NCBI RefSeq assembly: GCF_004354045.1
Contig: NZ_SMRT01000014.1
Coordinates: 1-64,000 of the forward strand
Origin: Paenibacillus piri
GTDB lineage: Bacteria; Bacillota; Bacilli; Paenibacillales; NBRC-103111
Length of the DNA: 64,000 bases
Direction: 5' to 3'
Both the position numbers and the translations under genes were made by a program. The notes under the pieces are model-generated. The model made no database searches. It saw only the letters and a list, made by a program, of their open reading frames with translations, and was not told the DNA's origin. Positions 51,166-59,638 of this stretch are shown piece after piece; positions within the stretch are counted from its first letter, which is position 1, and each line of letters starts with the position of its first letter.

Positions 51166-51987
51166 GTGGTCACTCTTACAGGCTTTGCCGATGAAATTTC
51201 CCCCGATCTGGAGCAGCAAATGAATGTGATGGAATCGGAAGGCATTTCCCATATCGAGTTTCGCAGCGTTAACGGAAAAAATGTGCTTGCGCTGACGGCT
51301 GCGGAAATGGAACAAATTAAAGAGAGGCTGGATGCCCGCGGATTTCGCATTTCGTCGATCGGATCGCCTTTGGGCAAGTACGGAATCCGGGACGATTTTT
51401 CAGCCGAGCTGGAGCGAATCCGGCTGGCCTGCGAGGCCGCCCGTTTTTTCAACGCGCCGTATATACGCGTCTTCTCCTATTTTATCCCGGAGGGAGAGCA
51501 AGCCTCGTCATTCAGGGATGAAGTCATATCGCGTATGAAGCGGTTAATAGAAATGGCGGAGTCGTATGAGGCGACGCTGCTGTTGGAAAATGAAAGCAAG
51601 GTTTACGGAGACGTCGACGACAGATGCCTGGATATTCTGCAGGCTTGCGATAGTCCGCGGCTGCGCTTAGCCTTCGATCCCGGCAATTTCATTATGAACG
51701 GAGTGAAGCCGGTAACGCAGGCATTGCCCAAATTGCAGCCGTATCTCGAGTACGTGCATGTGAAAGACGCTGTAGCGGATAAGCGGATGTTCGTTCCGGC
51801 CGGCGAAGGAGACGGGGAGTTCGTTCCGTTTATCCGCAGCTTGAAGGAAACGAATTTTTCCGGCTTCCTGTCGATCGAGCCGCATCTGCACGCCTACATG
51901 CCGGATCGCTCCGGGCCGGAACGGTTTGTCAAGGCCATCCAATCGTTGAAAACGCTGCTGGCGGCGCAGTCCATAGCCTGGAATTAA
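51166..51987 (+). CDS. Sugar phosphate isomerase/epimerase-like TIM-barrel protein
   Basis: 273 residues of the xylose-isomerase-like superfamily, opening TLTGFADEISPDLEQQMNVM. Metal or acid residues are seen in LLLENESKVYGD, LRLAFDPGNF, YVHVKDAV and FLSIEPHLH. GTG 51166 lies 8 bp after AGG and is preferred to the GTG at 51157. The superfamily includes epimerases and also lyases that eliminate the aglycone from 3-keto-glycosides, so with the Gfo/Idh enzyme this could be the cleavage step. The actual reaction is not evident from sequence. Confidence 0.85.
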   Translation: MVTLTGFADEISPDLEQQMNVMESEGISHIEFRSVNGKNVLALTAAEMEQIKERLDARGFRISSIGSPLGKYGIRDDFSAELERIRLACEAARFFNAPYIRVFSYFIPEGEQASSFRDEVISRMKRLIEMAESYEATLLLENESKVYGDVDDRCLDILQACDSPRLRLAFDPGNFIMNGVKPVTQALPKLQPYLEYVHVKDAVADKRMFVPAGEGDGEFVPFIRSLKETNFSGFLSIEPHLHAYMPDRSGPERFVKAIQSLKTLLAAQSIAWN

Positions 51988-52168
51988 ACAGAACGGCTGC
52001 TTGAAAAGGTGAATAAGTCGCCGGAGATGGCTGTCGATGAACTGTGGAAACGAGGAGTGGAAAGCGAAAAGATTGGCTTCCGCGAGTTTTGGCTTTAAAT
52101 TCGAAGGTCGGTATGGAGTCGGAACGGCAAGTTGAGACCCATACTGGCCGCAGGCGAAATAAATGACT

Positions 52169-52233
52169 TCAAAGTGTAAAAACGTGTCAGGATGGGGCAA
52201 ATACAAGTCATGCGGAAAGCTATACAATATAAT
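52169..52233 (+). promoter_or_regulatory. Second copy of the cluster 3 motif array, before PhyH
   Basis: TCAAAGTGTAAAAACGTGTC (52169-52188) differs from the 46030 copy at 4 of 20 bases. AAATACA follows at the same distance (52199-52205) and TATAAT (52228-52233) sits at the same offset of 59 bp. Conservation of both sequence and spacing makes a shared activator site very likely. Confidence 0.65.
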
Positions 52234-52276
52234 TGGGGTGCGCGCCCGAATTATATTCAGGAAAAGAGGAGTCGAC

Positions 52277-53056
52277 ATGATTACTTCGGAACAGGTAAGA
52301 TTTTATCAGGAAAATGGGTATTTGCTGGTGAAAGGAGTGTACGCCGCGGAGGAAGTCGAAATTCTCCGAAACTCGGTGGACATGTTCCTGAAGCGGGCGG
52401 CCGCCTCCCGATTTGACCGGAGCCATGCCTGGCAAGGCGATTATTTGCCGCCGGAGGAATTGAAGAAGCTGGTGCTGAAAGGCTTCCATGACGTGCAGTA
52501 TCATGATGCCCAATTTACACGGATGATCCTGCACCCGAATCTTGTCCAAGCTTTTGCCGGACTGATAGGCGAGAATGTCCAGCTCCATCATGTCAAGATG
52601 ATGGTCAAGCCGCCCGAGAAAGGCGCCGCTTTCCCGATGCATCAAGATTATCCGTACTTTCCGCATGAAAAACATACGATGATGCTGGCCAGTATCCATC
52701 TGGATACGACCAATGAGGAAAACGGCTGTGTGTTTGTCATCCCCGGTTCCCATAAATTAGGCCCGCTTCCCCATGTCGGCAGTTATTACTTGAATCATAA
52801 AGAATATCCCATTTCAAGCGGAGTACCTTGCATAGCCGAGGCCGGAGACGTGTTGTTTTTCAATTATTTGACCATTCACGGTTCGCCCGTCAACAGCAGC
52901 AGCCACACCCGAAGAAATATACTCGTTCAGGTTCGCGATCCGGAAGATCTTCCGACGAAAGATACGCATGTCAGCTGGGGACAAGGGCTGATGCTTAACG
53001 GCATTAACCCCATATTCAGAAAATATACGTATACAGGCAAGTTGAGCGATGACTAA
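52277..53056 (+). CDS. PhyH-family Fe(II)/2-oxoglutarate dioxygenase
   Basis: 259 residues. The iron triad HxD...H is clear: His122 and Asp124 in MHQDYPYF, His201 in TIHGSPVN, and Arg212-Arg213 (HTRRNILVQ) as 2-oxoglutarate anchor. GAGGAG lies 6 bp before ATG 52277, and the reading frame's upstream extension is discounted. It has its own promoter region matching that of the Gfo/Idh gene. It may hydroxylate or demethylate a substituent on the imported glycoside; no substrate is known. Confidence 0.88.
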   Translation: MITSEQVRFYQENGYLLVKGVYAAEEVEILRNSVDMFLKRAAASRFDRSHAWQGDYLPPEELKKLVLKGFHDVQYHDAQFTRMILHPNLVQAFAGLIGENVQLHHVKMMVKPPEKGAAFPMHQDYPYFPHEKHTMMLASIHLDTTNEENGCVFVIPGSHKLGPLPHVGSYYLNHKEYPISSGVPCIAEAGDVLFFNYLTIHGSPVNSSSHTRRNILVQVRDPEDLPTKDTHVSWGQGLMLNGINPIFRKYTYTGKLSDD

Positions 53057-53077
53057 TATTTTCGCGAGGTGAGGCAA

Positions 53078-53962
53078 ATGGATTATCGTTGTTTCCTGAA
53101 ATCCAACCATTTGTTAAGAAAGATCGCAAAAGAGGTCAAGGGCGAGCTGGGAGTATTCGAGGTGCTGTACTGGTCGGGAGACGAGCTGCATTTCACCAAT
53201 AAACCGCATAAACATACGTTTTATGAAGTTTTTTATGTTGTCGAAGGAGAAGGCTTCTATATGGAGGGCAATGTCCAGCATCGCTTGACCAGCGGAACGT
53301 TCGTTTGCTGCCGGCCGGGTGTCATGCACCAGATTATTAGCGACGACGGATTGTTTATGCTGTACATCGGCTTCGAGCTGAAAGCGCCGTTATCTTCTGC
53401 CGAGCTGAACGTGAAATATTTGGAATTGGAGAACTCCGCCGATAAAACGGTTTGCCATGACTCTCATGAAACCTTGACAGTCCTGATGTGGAAAGCGCTG
53501 CTGCATCAAACGGCGTTAAATACGAAAAACGACAAGGATGAATTTATTCGCAGCATGGCCTACCAGTTCCTGTTATCGATTCCGGACAATTTTAAGCAGC
53601 ACAAAAGCTTGCCGGCCAAAAAAAGAACCAGGAGGCTGGGCGGTAAAACTTTGTCTCAGGCGATGAGTTATATCCAGGATAATCTGTCGTCCAATTTGAG
53701 TCTGATTCAAGTAGCCAACTACGTTCATTTATCGCCACGGCATTTAAGCCGGCTTTTTTTCGAGGAAAGAGGGCAGAGCTTCTCGGATTACATCCGCAAG
53801 GTGCGGATTGAAAGAGCAATCCAGCTGTTGGTTACAACCAATTTGCCCATAAAATCGATTGCCGAAATAACCGGCTTTAAAACGATTCATTATTTTACCC
53901 GTATTTTTTCCAAAGAAATGAAAATGACGCCAACTTTTTTTCGCAAAAAACAAGCCGGTTAG
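53078..53962 (+). CDS. AraC-family regulator with cupin domain (cluster 3)
   Basis: 294 residues: a cupin sensor (HKHTFYEVFYVVEGEGFYM, then GTFVCCRPGVMHQI) and a C-terminal double HTH (about 190-290: YVHLSPRHLSRLFFEERGQSF and IAEITGFKTIHYFTRIFSKE). ATG 53078 follows GAGGTGAGGCAA. It lies 21 bp after the PhyH gene and is probably co-transcribed with it. It is the likely activator of the two matching promoter regions at 46030 and 52169. Confidence 0.9.
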   Translation: MDYRCFLKSNHLLRKIAKEVKGELGVFEVLYWSGDELHFTNKPHKHTFYEVFYVVEGEGFYMEGNVQHRLTSGTFVCCRPGVMHQIISDDGLFMLYIGFELKAPLSSAELNVKYLELENSADKTVCHDSHETLTVLMWKALLHQTALNTKNDKDEFIRSMAYQFLLSIPDNFKQHKSLPAKKRTRRLGGKTLSQAMSYIQDNLSSNLSLIQVANYVHLSPRHLSRLFFEERGQSFSDYIRKVRIERAIQLLVTTNLPIKSIAEITGFKTIHYFTRIFSKEMKMTPTFFRKKQAG

Positions 53963-54053
53963 CGTTCCTCCAGGGCAATCGCATACGGATTTGGGACAGG
54001 GGAACAGAAGCGGAGGGGAGCAAATGAATCTGGAAAAGCGCAGCGGTCGCCTT

Positions 54054-54102
54054 TGAACACGGTCCCCAACCGCTTCAAGTTGTTCAAAGGGGACTGTGTT
54101 CA
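54054..54102. repeat. Long hairpin between the AraC gene and dihydrofolate reductase
   Basis: TGAACACGGTCCCC (54054-54067) pairs with GGGGACTGTGTTCA (54089-54102), one G-T pair, around a 21-nt loop. There is no T-run. The 53963-54264 gap holds nothing else convincing. It could mark the edge of inserted cluster 3. Confidence 0.5.
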
Positions 54103-54264
54103 GGAGAGATTGGAAGATCATTGGATCCACGGAGCGGCTTGTTTCCCGGTCTTCACTTTCGTAAGCGATTGTCCTGACCGTTCCTCCAAAGCCCTCGTGA
54201 TATTGCAAAAGAAATGGTACAATGTCCATAATTGACGAGCAGAGTACGACAAGGAGTGCAGGAC

Positions 54265-54759
54265 ATGACGATATCGATGATTTTTGCAATGGACGAACGG
54301 CGGGGGATCGGAATCGACAATAAGATTCCATGGCGATTGCCGGAGGACATGGCGTTTTTCAGAAAAACGACCAATGGCCATACCGTGCTGATGGGCCGTA
54401 AAACTTACGAATCGATCGGCAAGCCGCTGCCAAAACGGCATAATGTCATACTAACGAGGGACAGCGGGTTTAAGGCCGATGGCTGCGAGGTCGTTCATTC
54501 GGTCGACGAGGCGCTGAAGCGGTATGCAGGCGTCCCTGATGAAGAGTTGTTCATCATGGGCGGGGCTGAAGTGTACAGCTTATTTATGCCGCATGCGGAC
54601 AAGCTGTACATCACGGAAATTGCACATAGCTTTGAGGCGGATACGTTTATGCCTGAGATCGATGCCGCACAGTGGAAGGCGGTTTCCAGAACGACAGGCG
54701 TCAAGGATGAAAAAAATCGCTACGATTACGAGTTCGTTACGTATGAAAGAGTCCGTTAG
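54265..54759 (+). CDS. folA: Dihydrofolate reductase
   Basis: 164 residues with all DHFR marks: SMIFAMDERRGIGIDNKIPWRLPEDMAFF near the start, GRKTYESIG, LPKRHNVILTR and MGGAEVYSLFMP, with the late TYERVR. AAGGAGTGCAGG precedes ATG 54265; the frame's longer upstream form is rejected. It regenerates tetrahydrofolate used by ThyA and normally sits next to thyA in Firmicutes. Confidence 0.95.
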   Translation: MTISMIFAMDERRGIGIDNKIPWRLPEDMAFFRKTTNGHTVLMGRKTYESIGKPLPKRHNVILTRDSGFKADGCEVVHSVDEALKRYAGVPDEELFIMGGAEVYSLFMPHADKLYITEIAHSFEADTFMPEIDAAQWKAVSRTTGVKDEKNRYDYEFVTYERVR

Positions 54760-54836
54760 CCGGCAGCGGGATGAGGAATGAAATCGGGCATTTCGGCGCA
54801 TCTTAATGGTTGAAAAAACTGAGAGGATGTGCCCGA

Positions 54837-55154
54837 ATGACCAATGTTAACCAGCATCAAATGCCGCTGCAGCATGTTATAGACAATGCGGAGAAAGCGA
54901 TCCAGGCCGCACAGGACGCCGAGATGGCCGTCCGACAAGCCCAGCTCGACTCCAACCCGCAGAAGCTTGCCAGCTCGATCCAGCAGCTGGAAACGGCACA
55001 GCGGGCTGTGGCGCAGGCGCGAAGCCAGCTCGATGCGCATCGGAACGATGCGAACGGGCAGGAGCTCCAGCAGGTGCAGGAGCAGCTGACGCAGGCGAGT
55101 CAGACGATGGATATCGTGGACGGCAACACACTGCAGCCGAAGCAGGTGCGTTAG
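54837..55154 (+). CDS. Small Gln/Ala-rich helical protein of unknown function
   Basis: 105 residues with no membrane segment, very rich in Gln and Ala and in helix heptads (AEKAIQAAQDAEMAVRQAQL and similar, then SSIQQLETAQRAVAQARSQL). AGAGGATG precedes ATG 54837. A strong terminator follows at 55228. It resembles small Paenibacillus proteins of unknown role, by impression only. The rest of the gap to the chromate transporter (55261-55544) shows no gene or clear site. Confidence 0.7.
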   Translation: MTNVNQHQMPLQHVIDNAEKAIQAAQDAEMAVRQAQLDSNPQKLASSIQQLETAQRAVAQARSQLDAHRNDANGQELQQVQEQLTQASQTMDIVDGNTLQPKQVR

Positions 55155-55227
55155 GCTGCCGGTCTGTCGTTCGCATCGGCGCTTGTGAAGGGCAGCGCAG
55201 ACTTTGCATTTGCCCTTGAGTCATAAT

Positions 55228-55260
55228 AACCCGAAGCGTCGATTCACGGCGCTTCGGGTT
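55228..55260 (+). terminator. Terminator after the small helical gene
   Basis: AACCCGAAGC (55228-55237) pairs with GCTTCGGGTT (55251-55260) and TATTTG follows. Confidence 0.7.
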
Positions 55261-55544
55261 TATTTGCTCTAGCGGCGGTATACGCTTGAAGCTCAAGAAC
55301 GCCGTCGATGCGCTTGTTACGGCTGTCGGACGGCTGTTGGGCGGTTGGCGGCAAGAGCAAATATCTTATCAAGTACGCAGCACTCGTCAATTTGCGAGAA
55401 GATGGTATGCAGCGTATCTGTCCGTTTTTGTCAAGTCCGGCGCCGTCCGCGGCCTGTCTTCGACATACGATCGAAATTTAGTTTACCTCGTTAATATTCA
55501 ATGGTAATCTATAATCGATTCGTACTTGAGGACGGTGTAATCGG

Positions 55545-56741
55545 ATGCGTCATAGATCGTATATTGAAATTGTAAAAACCGCTTTGAGGCTGGGATTAAC
55601 CTCCTTCGGCGGCCCTGTCGCCCACCTCGGTTATTTCCGTGAGGAATACGTGCAGCGGCGCAAATGGATCGACGAGCGCAGCTACGCGGATTTGGTCGCG
55701 CTGTGCCAGTTTTTGCCCGGACCGGCCAGCAGCCAGGTAGGTATCGGGATCGGCTATATGCGCGGAGGCATACCGGGAGCCTTGTTGGCATGGCTCGGGT
55801 TTACGCTGCCTTCAGCCGTGGCGCTGGCATTATTCGCCTTTTTATGCCAGGGACTGGATGTCGGCAGCTCCGGCTGGATTCATGGACTTAAGCTGGCGGC
55901 TGTGGCCATCGTTGCCCAGGCGGTATGGGGCATGGGGAAAAACTTGGCGCCCGACCGCGGCCGCGCGTCGATTGCGATCGCGACCTGCATCATCATCCTG
56001 CTGCTCAACTCGGCGCTGGTACAGGTGGCGCTTATTGCACTGGCAGGCATTATTGGAACATGGGTATACAGGGAGAGGGAGGCATCGGCGGGTCCGGCGG
56101 ACGCGACTGCGGCATCCGGTATTCCGGCGAGTCATCGAAAGCTGGCCGTCGGCTGTCTGATTGCCTTTTTCGGCTTGCTGGCGCTGCTGCCGCTGCTGCG
56201 CTCCGTCTATCCGTCGCAGTGGCTGGCGATCTTCGACAGCTTCTATCGTTCCGGCTCGCTTGTATTTGGCGGCGGTCATGTGATGCTGCCGCTGCTGGAA
56301 AAAGAAGTGGTCCCTTCCGGCTGGATGAGCAAGGAACAGTTTCTGGCCGGCTATGGAGCGACCCAGGCGATTCCCGGCCCGTTGTCGACGTTCGCCTCGT
56401 ATTTGGGCTTCCTTATTCACGGATGGGGCGGTGCGGCCGTCGCTACGGTCGCCATCTTTTTACCGGCGTTCCTGCTGGTAATGGGAGCGCTTCCTTTCTG
56501 GGAGGAGCTGCGGCGTCATCCCAGAGTGAAAGGCGCGTTAATCGCCATCAACGCCTCGGTTGTCGGCATTTTGCTTGCCGCGCTGTATGACCCGGTATGG
56601 GTGAGTGCGATTCGCACGCCGGGCGATTTCGCGCTGGCTCTGGCGCTGTTCGGCGCGCTTATTTTCTGGAAGCTGCCGGCATGGGTCGTGGTCGCGGCAG
56701 CGGCATGCGGCGGCGCACTGCTGTCTCTGGCCGGCTTGTGA
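55545..56741 (+). CDS. chrA: Chromate ion transporter family protein
   Basis: 398 residues in two homologous halves, each with the CHR signature: LTSFGGPVAHLGYFREEYVQ near the N-terminus and SGSLVFGGGHVMLPLLEKEVV in the middle (about 230-250), each followed by GATQAIPGPLSTFASYLG-like or CQFLPGPASSQVGIGIG motifs. ChrA exports chromate. There is no regulator adjoining. GAGGACGGTGTAATCGG lies before the ATG. Confidence 0.9.
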   Translation: MRHRSYIEIVKTALRLGLTSFGGPVAHLGYFREEYVQRRKWIDERSYADLVALCQFLPGPASSQVGIGIGYMRGGIPGALLAWLGFTLPSAVALALFAFLCQGLDVGSSGWIHGLKLAAVAIVAQAVWGMGKNLAPDRGRASIAIATCIIILLLNSALVQVALIALAGIIGTWVYREREASAGPADATAASGIPASHRKLAVGCLIAFFGLLALLPLLRSVYPSQWLAIFDSFYRSGSLVFGGGHVMLPLLEKEVVPSGWMSKEQFLAGYGATQAIPGPLSTFASYLGFLIHGWGGAAVATVAIFLPAFLLVMGALPFWEELRRHPRVKGALIAINASVVGILLAALYDPVWVSAIRTPGDFALALALFGALIFWKLPAWVVVAAAACGGALLSLAGL

Positions 56742-57313
56742 TAGGGCTGCCGGCTCCATGTTCGCAGCGATGCGCATGTTTTAAAGTGGAGCCGCGTTCT
56801 GCCCCTCTGTCTGCCGCGTTCTGTCTCGTCAAACCTAAAATGACGGCAAAGATCGGCTGTGTAGGCGCTTGTCGATATTTTACGGCATTCCGCATTATTT
56901 CCCGAGAAATATTGTGCGGAAGCTTCCATGATTCCTCACGATTTTGCAGCGCTGCAGGTGTACCCGAATTTTACCTGATCACAACAAGTACTGTAAATTA
57001 GCGAACGCCGAAGTTGCTTTTATATCGGGTATTTCGGCGGCTTTCTATCGATTCCCGGGCTGTCTCTCATCTGTTGGTTCCAGCTTTCATGTATTGAAGT
57101 CTAAAGAAATGCGGAAGCCTCCGTTGTCTGATCCTGTAGAAGGGAGCTGTACGGGCGAGCTATCCGGCATTTCGACAAGGATGGATCGATTCAGGTCACA
57201 AAGTAGACAAAAAATGCCGAAAAATGGCGAATTGTAAACTTCCTGTAACCTTTCGGCCATGAGAAGCGTTTATAATCGTAACAGCGACTTTTGCGGGAAG
57301 CGAGGAAACTGGG
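56742..57313. other. 572-bp non-coding gap between chrA and the LCP gene
   Basis: No convincing gene is present in either strand; short frames here lack ribosome binding sites and codon bias. A TATAAT at 57271-57276 is a good -10 for the LCP gene, but no strong -35 is seen 17 bp upstream. The gap is GC-poor relative to the flanking genes only in its last part. Confidence 0.5.
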
Positions 57314-58801
57314 ATGAAAAAGGCGGTTTTGAAAATCGTACTGGCCGGGACGGCCGTGATTGCGGCAACGACTGGCGTTTATGCATATTCCGTATTCGAT
57401 AAAACGACGCAGGCGTTAGAGAAAATCGGTACGCCCGAGATCGTTCCCGTCGAGCAATCGGCCAAAGTGAAGCCGTTGACGTTTTTGCTGATGGGCATTG
57501 ATTACCGGGAGGATTCCGGCAGTCTGAACTCGGACGTCATCATGGTAGTTACGCTCAATCCGGAGAACGATTCCGCCACACTTGTTTCATTGCCGCGCGA
57601 TTTGCAGATGGCCCCTAAAGGCTTGCCTTCGCGTAAAGCCAACTACTATTATCCTTATTTCAATAATACAGATAAAAAGAATGCGTTTACCGAGACCAAA
57701 AAGGTGTTCAGCGATTTTATGGGCGTCCCGGTCGACTATATGGTGACCATAGATTTTGAAGGCTTTCGGCGAGTTGTCGATCTGATGGGCGGGCTGACGT
57801 TGAATGTCGACATGGATATGCGCTATGTGGACGATGAAGATGGAACGGATATTAACTTGAAAAAAGGAATTGCCAAGCTGAACGGCAAACAAACGCTGGA
57901 TTTCGTTCGCTACCGCAAGTCGAACCGCAATACGGCGGAATCGAGCGATTTGGCACGCAATCAAAGGCAACAGCAGGTGCTGGATGAGCTGATGAATTCA
58001 ATGAAAAGTGCAGGCGGTGTCGCTAAACTGGGACAGATCATTGAAACGGTCGGAAATCATATGAAGACGGATGTACCTTCCTCGCAAATCCGTGATCTGA
58101 TTACAACCTATTACGATATTTCGCCGGCCAGCGTTAATTATATTCATCTCGACGGGGACTGGATAAGCCCTTACGTTGTCGTTAAAGACGAGGATATGGA
58201 GCAGGCGCGATTAGCGCTGAGGCAGCAGCTTGGAGATACGTCGACAGCCGTCGCGGGCATAGGCGGAAGCACAGGTACGGGGCCGTACGGAAGCGGCGGC
58301 ATCACCGAAACCAATTCGGCTACAGTTACGGGAAAAGGAACTTACGGCGCTAATGGATTGGATTCGGAACGTCAAAATGAGACGGATCGGAGCAAGTCGG
58401 GTTCGGGATCAAGTACGGGGAGCGCGAAGGATAAAGGTGCAGGTCAAAGTACGAGCGGAACCGGTAAAGACGCAAGTGCGGGCAAAGGAACAAACGGAAG
58501 CGCGAGCGGCTCCGCCGGAGCGGGCAGCGCCGCAGGATCGGGAGTAGAAGGAGCTGCGCGGACAGGCGCAGACGCGGACGGAGCTGTTGGATCCGGAACG
58601 GGCAGAGCCGCCGGAGCGGGAACAGGAGGAACTGCTGGAACTCGCGATGATACGGACGGTGCCGCAAATGCCGGAGGCAGCGTAACCGATGCCACGTATG
58701 GCAGCGGCAAGCTGCAAGGCAATGAGCTGCAAGGCAATGGAACCGCGCCTCGGACACCGGACATTTCGACGCCCAGTCACGATCCAAGCCCTCGACCTTA
58801 G
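57314..58801 (+). CDS. LytR-CpsA-Psr (LCP) family wall-polymer transferase with long low-complexity tail
   Basis: 495 residues. After an N-terminal membrane anchor (about 5-26) comes the LCP catalytic domain (about 53-300): LLMGIDYRED, SDVIMVVTL, SLPRDLQMA, the Arg-rich LDFVRYRKSNRNTAESSDLARNQRQQQVL and GGLTLNVD. LCP enzymes attach teichoic acid or capsule to peptidoglycan. The last 180 residues are a Gly/Ala/Ser/Thr-rich tail, unusual in length for the family, ending SHDPSPRP. GCGAGGAAACTGGG precedes the ATG. Confidence 0.9.
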   Translation: MKKAVLKIVLAGTAVIAATTGVYAYSVFDKTTQALEKIGTPEIVPVEQSAKVKPLTFLLMGIDYREDSGSLNSDVIMVVTLNPENDSATLVSLPRDLQMAPKGLPSRKANYYYPYFNNTDKKNAFTETKKVFSDFMGVPVDYMVTIDFEGFRRVVDLMGGLTLNVDMDMRYVDDEDGTDINLKKGIAKLNGKQTLDFVRYRKSNRNTAESSDLARNQRQQQVLDELMNSMKSAGGVAKLGQIIETVGNHMKTDVPSSQIRDLITTYYDISPASVNYIHLDGDWISPYVVVKDEDMEQARLALRQQLGDTSTAVAGIGGSTGTGPYGSGGITETNSATVTGKGTYGANGLDSERQNETDRSKSGSGSSTGSAKDKGAGQSTSGTGKDASAGKGTNGSASGSAGAGSAAGSGVEGAARTGADADGAVGSGTGRAAGAGTGGTAGTRDDTDGAANAGGSVTDATYGSGKLQGNELQGNGTAPRTPDISTPSHDPSPRP

Positions 58802-58860
58802 GAGCCGACTATACGGCTCAGCATGATGCCATGATCCGTATTCAAGGGGGCTAATTATTT

Positions 58861-59541
58861 ATGACACGAAAAGTCGGCTGCTTTCACGCCCATTATTCGA
58901 ATATCGAATACATACAGCAAGCTATGGAGCCATACGACGTAGAGCTTGTTCATTTCGTCGATCCGGGATTGGATCGGCTGAAGATGGATACCGGTTTCAC
59001 CGTCGGGCAAAGCCGGCAAAAAATCGCCGAAACGCTTCACTGGATCGCATCCTGCCATGTCGATGCAATTTTGGTGACGTGTACGTATTTTACGGCGAAT
59101 ATAACGGAATCGTTGGAGAAGGAGCTTCCCGTGCCTGTAGTAAAAATCGACGATCCGATGCTTGCGCTCATTTGCGGCAGCAGCGAGCCGCAGCTGCTCG
59201 TGTTTACGAATCCGGCCACCGTGGACGGGACGATGACCCGGATTCACCAGTACGCTTGCAGCACAGGAACAGAGCCGCAGCTGCAAACGCATTTGCTCGA
59301 GCATACATTCCCGCTTATGATGGCGGGGAAGAAGCAGGCTTATGTCGAGCAGGTAACCGAAGGACTTGAGCGGCTGGCCGCCCGCTACCCCGGATACCGG
59401 CTGTGGGCGGTTCAGCTGTCGATGGCGCCTGCGGCGGCGCGGGTTTCAACGGCCGGAGGCACAGCTATCGGCAATCCGCTGGAAGCGCTGGCCGTGGAGA
59501 TGTCGAAACGGCTCGGTCTGGAGCTTCAAGCCCGCAGCTGA
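58861..59541 (+). CDS. Asp/Glu-racemase-like protein of unknown substrate
   Basis: 226 residues with the two-lobed Asp/Glu/hydantoin racemase look. The first catalytic Cys motif is LVTCTYFTAN. A second Cys is seen only in QYACSTG, not in the usual GC-T position, so the two-cysteine mechanism is not assured. Residues such as PVVKIDDPMLA support the fold. AAGGGGGC precedes the ATG. No adjoining gene tells its role. Confidence 0.7.
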   Translation: MTRKVGCFHAHYSNIEYIQQAMEPYDVELVHFVDPGLDRLKMDTGFTVGQSRQKIAETLHWIASCHVDAILVTCTYFTANITESLEKELPVPVVKIDDPMLALICGSSEPQLLVFTNPATVDGTMTRIHQYACSTGTEPQLQTHLLEHTFPLMMAGKKQAYVEQVTEGLERLAARYPGYRLWAVQLSMAPAAARVSTAGGTAIGNPLEALAVEMSKRLGLELQARS

Positions 59542-59575
59542 TCAACAACAATCGGAACGTTTAATCTTTAAAATG

Positions 59576-59622
59576 AAAAAAGCCGCCATTCCGCGATTTG
59601 CCTGCGGTTGTGGCTGGCTTTT
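59576..59622. terminator. Bidirectional terminator between convergent genes
   Basis: AAAAAGCCGCCATTCCGC pairs with GCGGTTGTGGCTGGCTTTTT with mismatches, serving the racemase-like gene on plus and the DedA gene on minus. Confidence 0.65.
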
Positions 59623-59638
59623 TGTGCCGTTCGGCGGT

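Noticed and set aside
55286..55507. 73-codon plus-strand frame before chrA
   Set aside because: No ribosome binding site and no motif; the peptide is unremarkable in composition, so not called as a gene.
56944..57237. 97-codon frame in the gap before the LCP gene
   Set aside because: No ribosome binding site, odd composition and no similarity; treated as non-coding.
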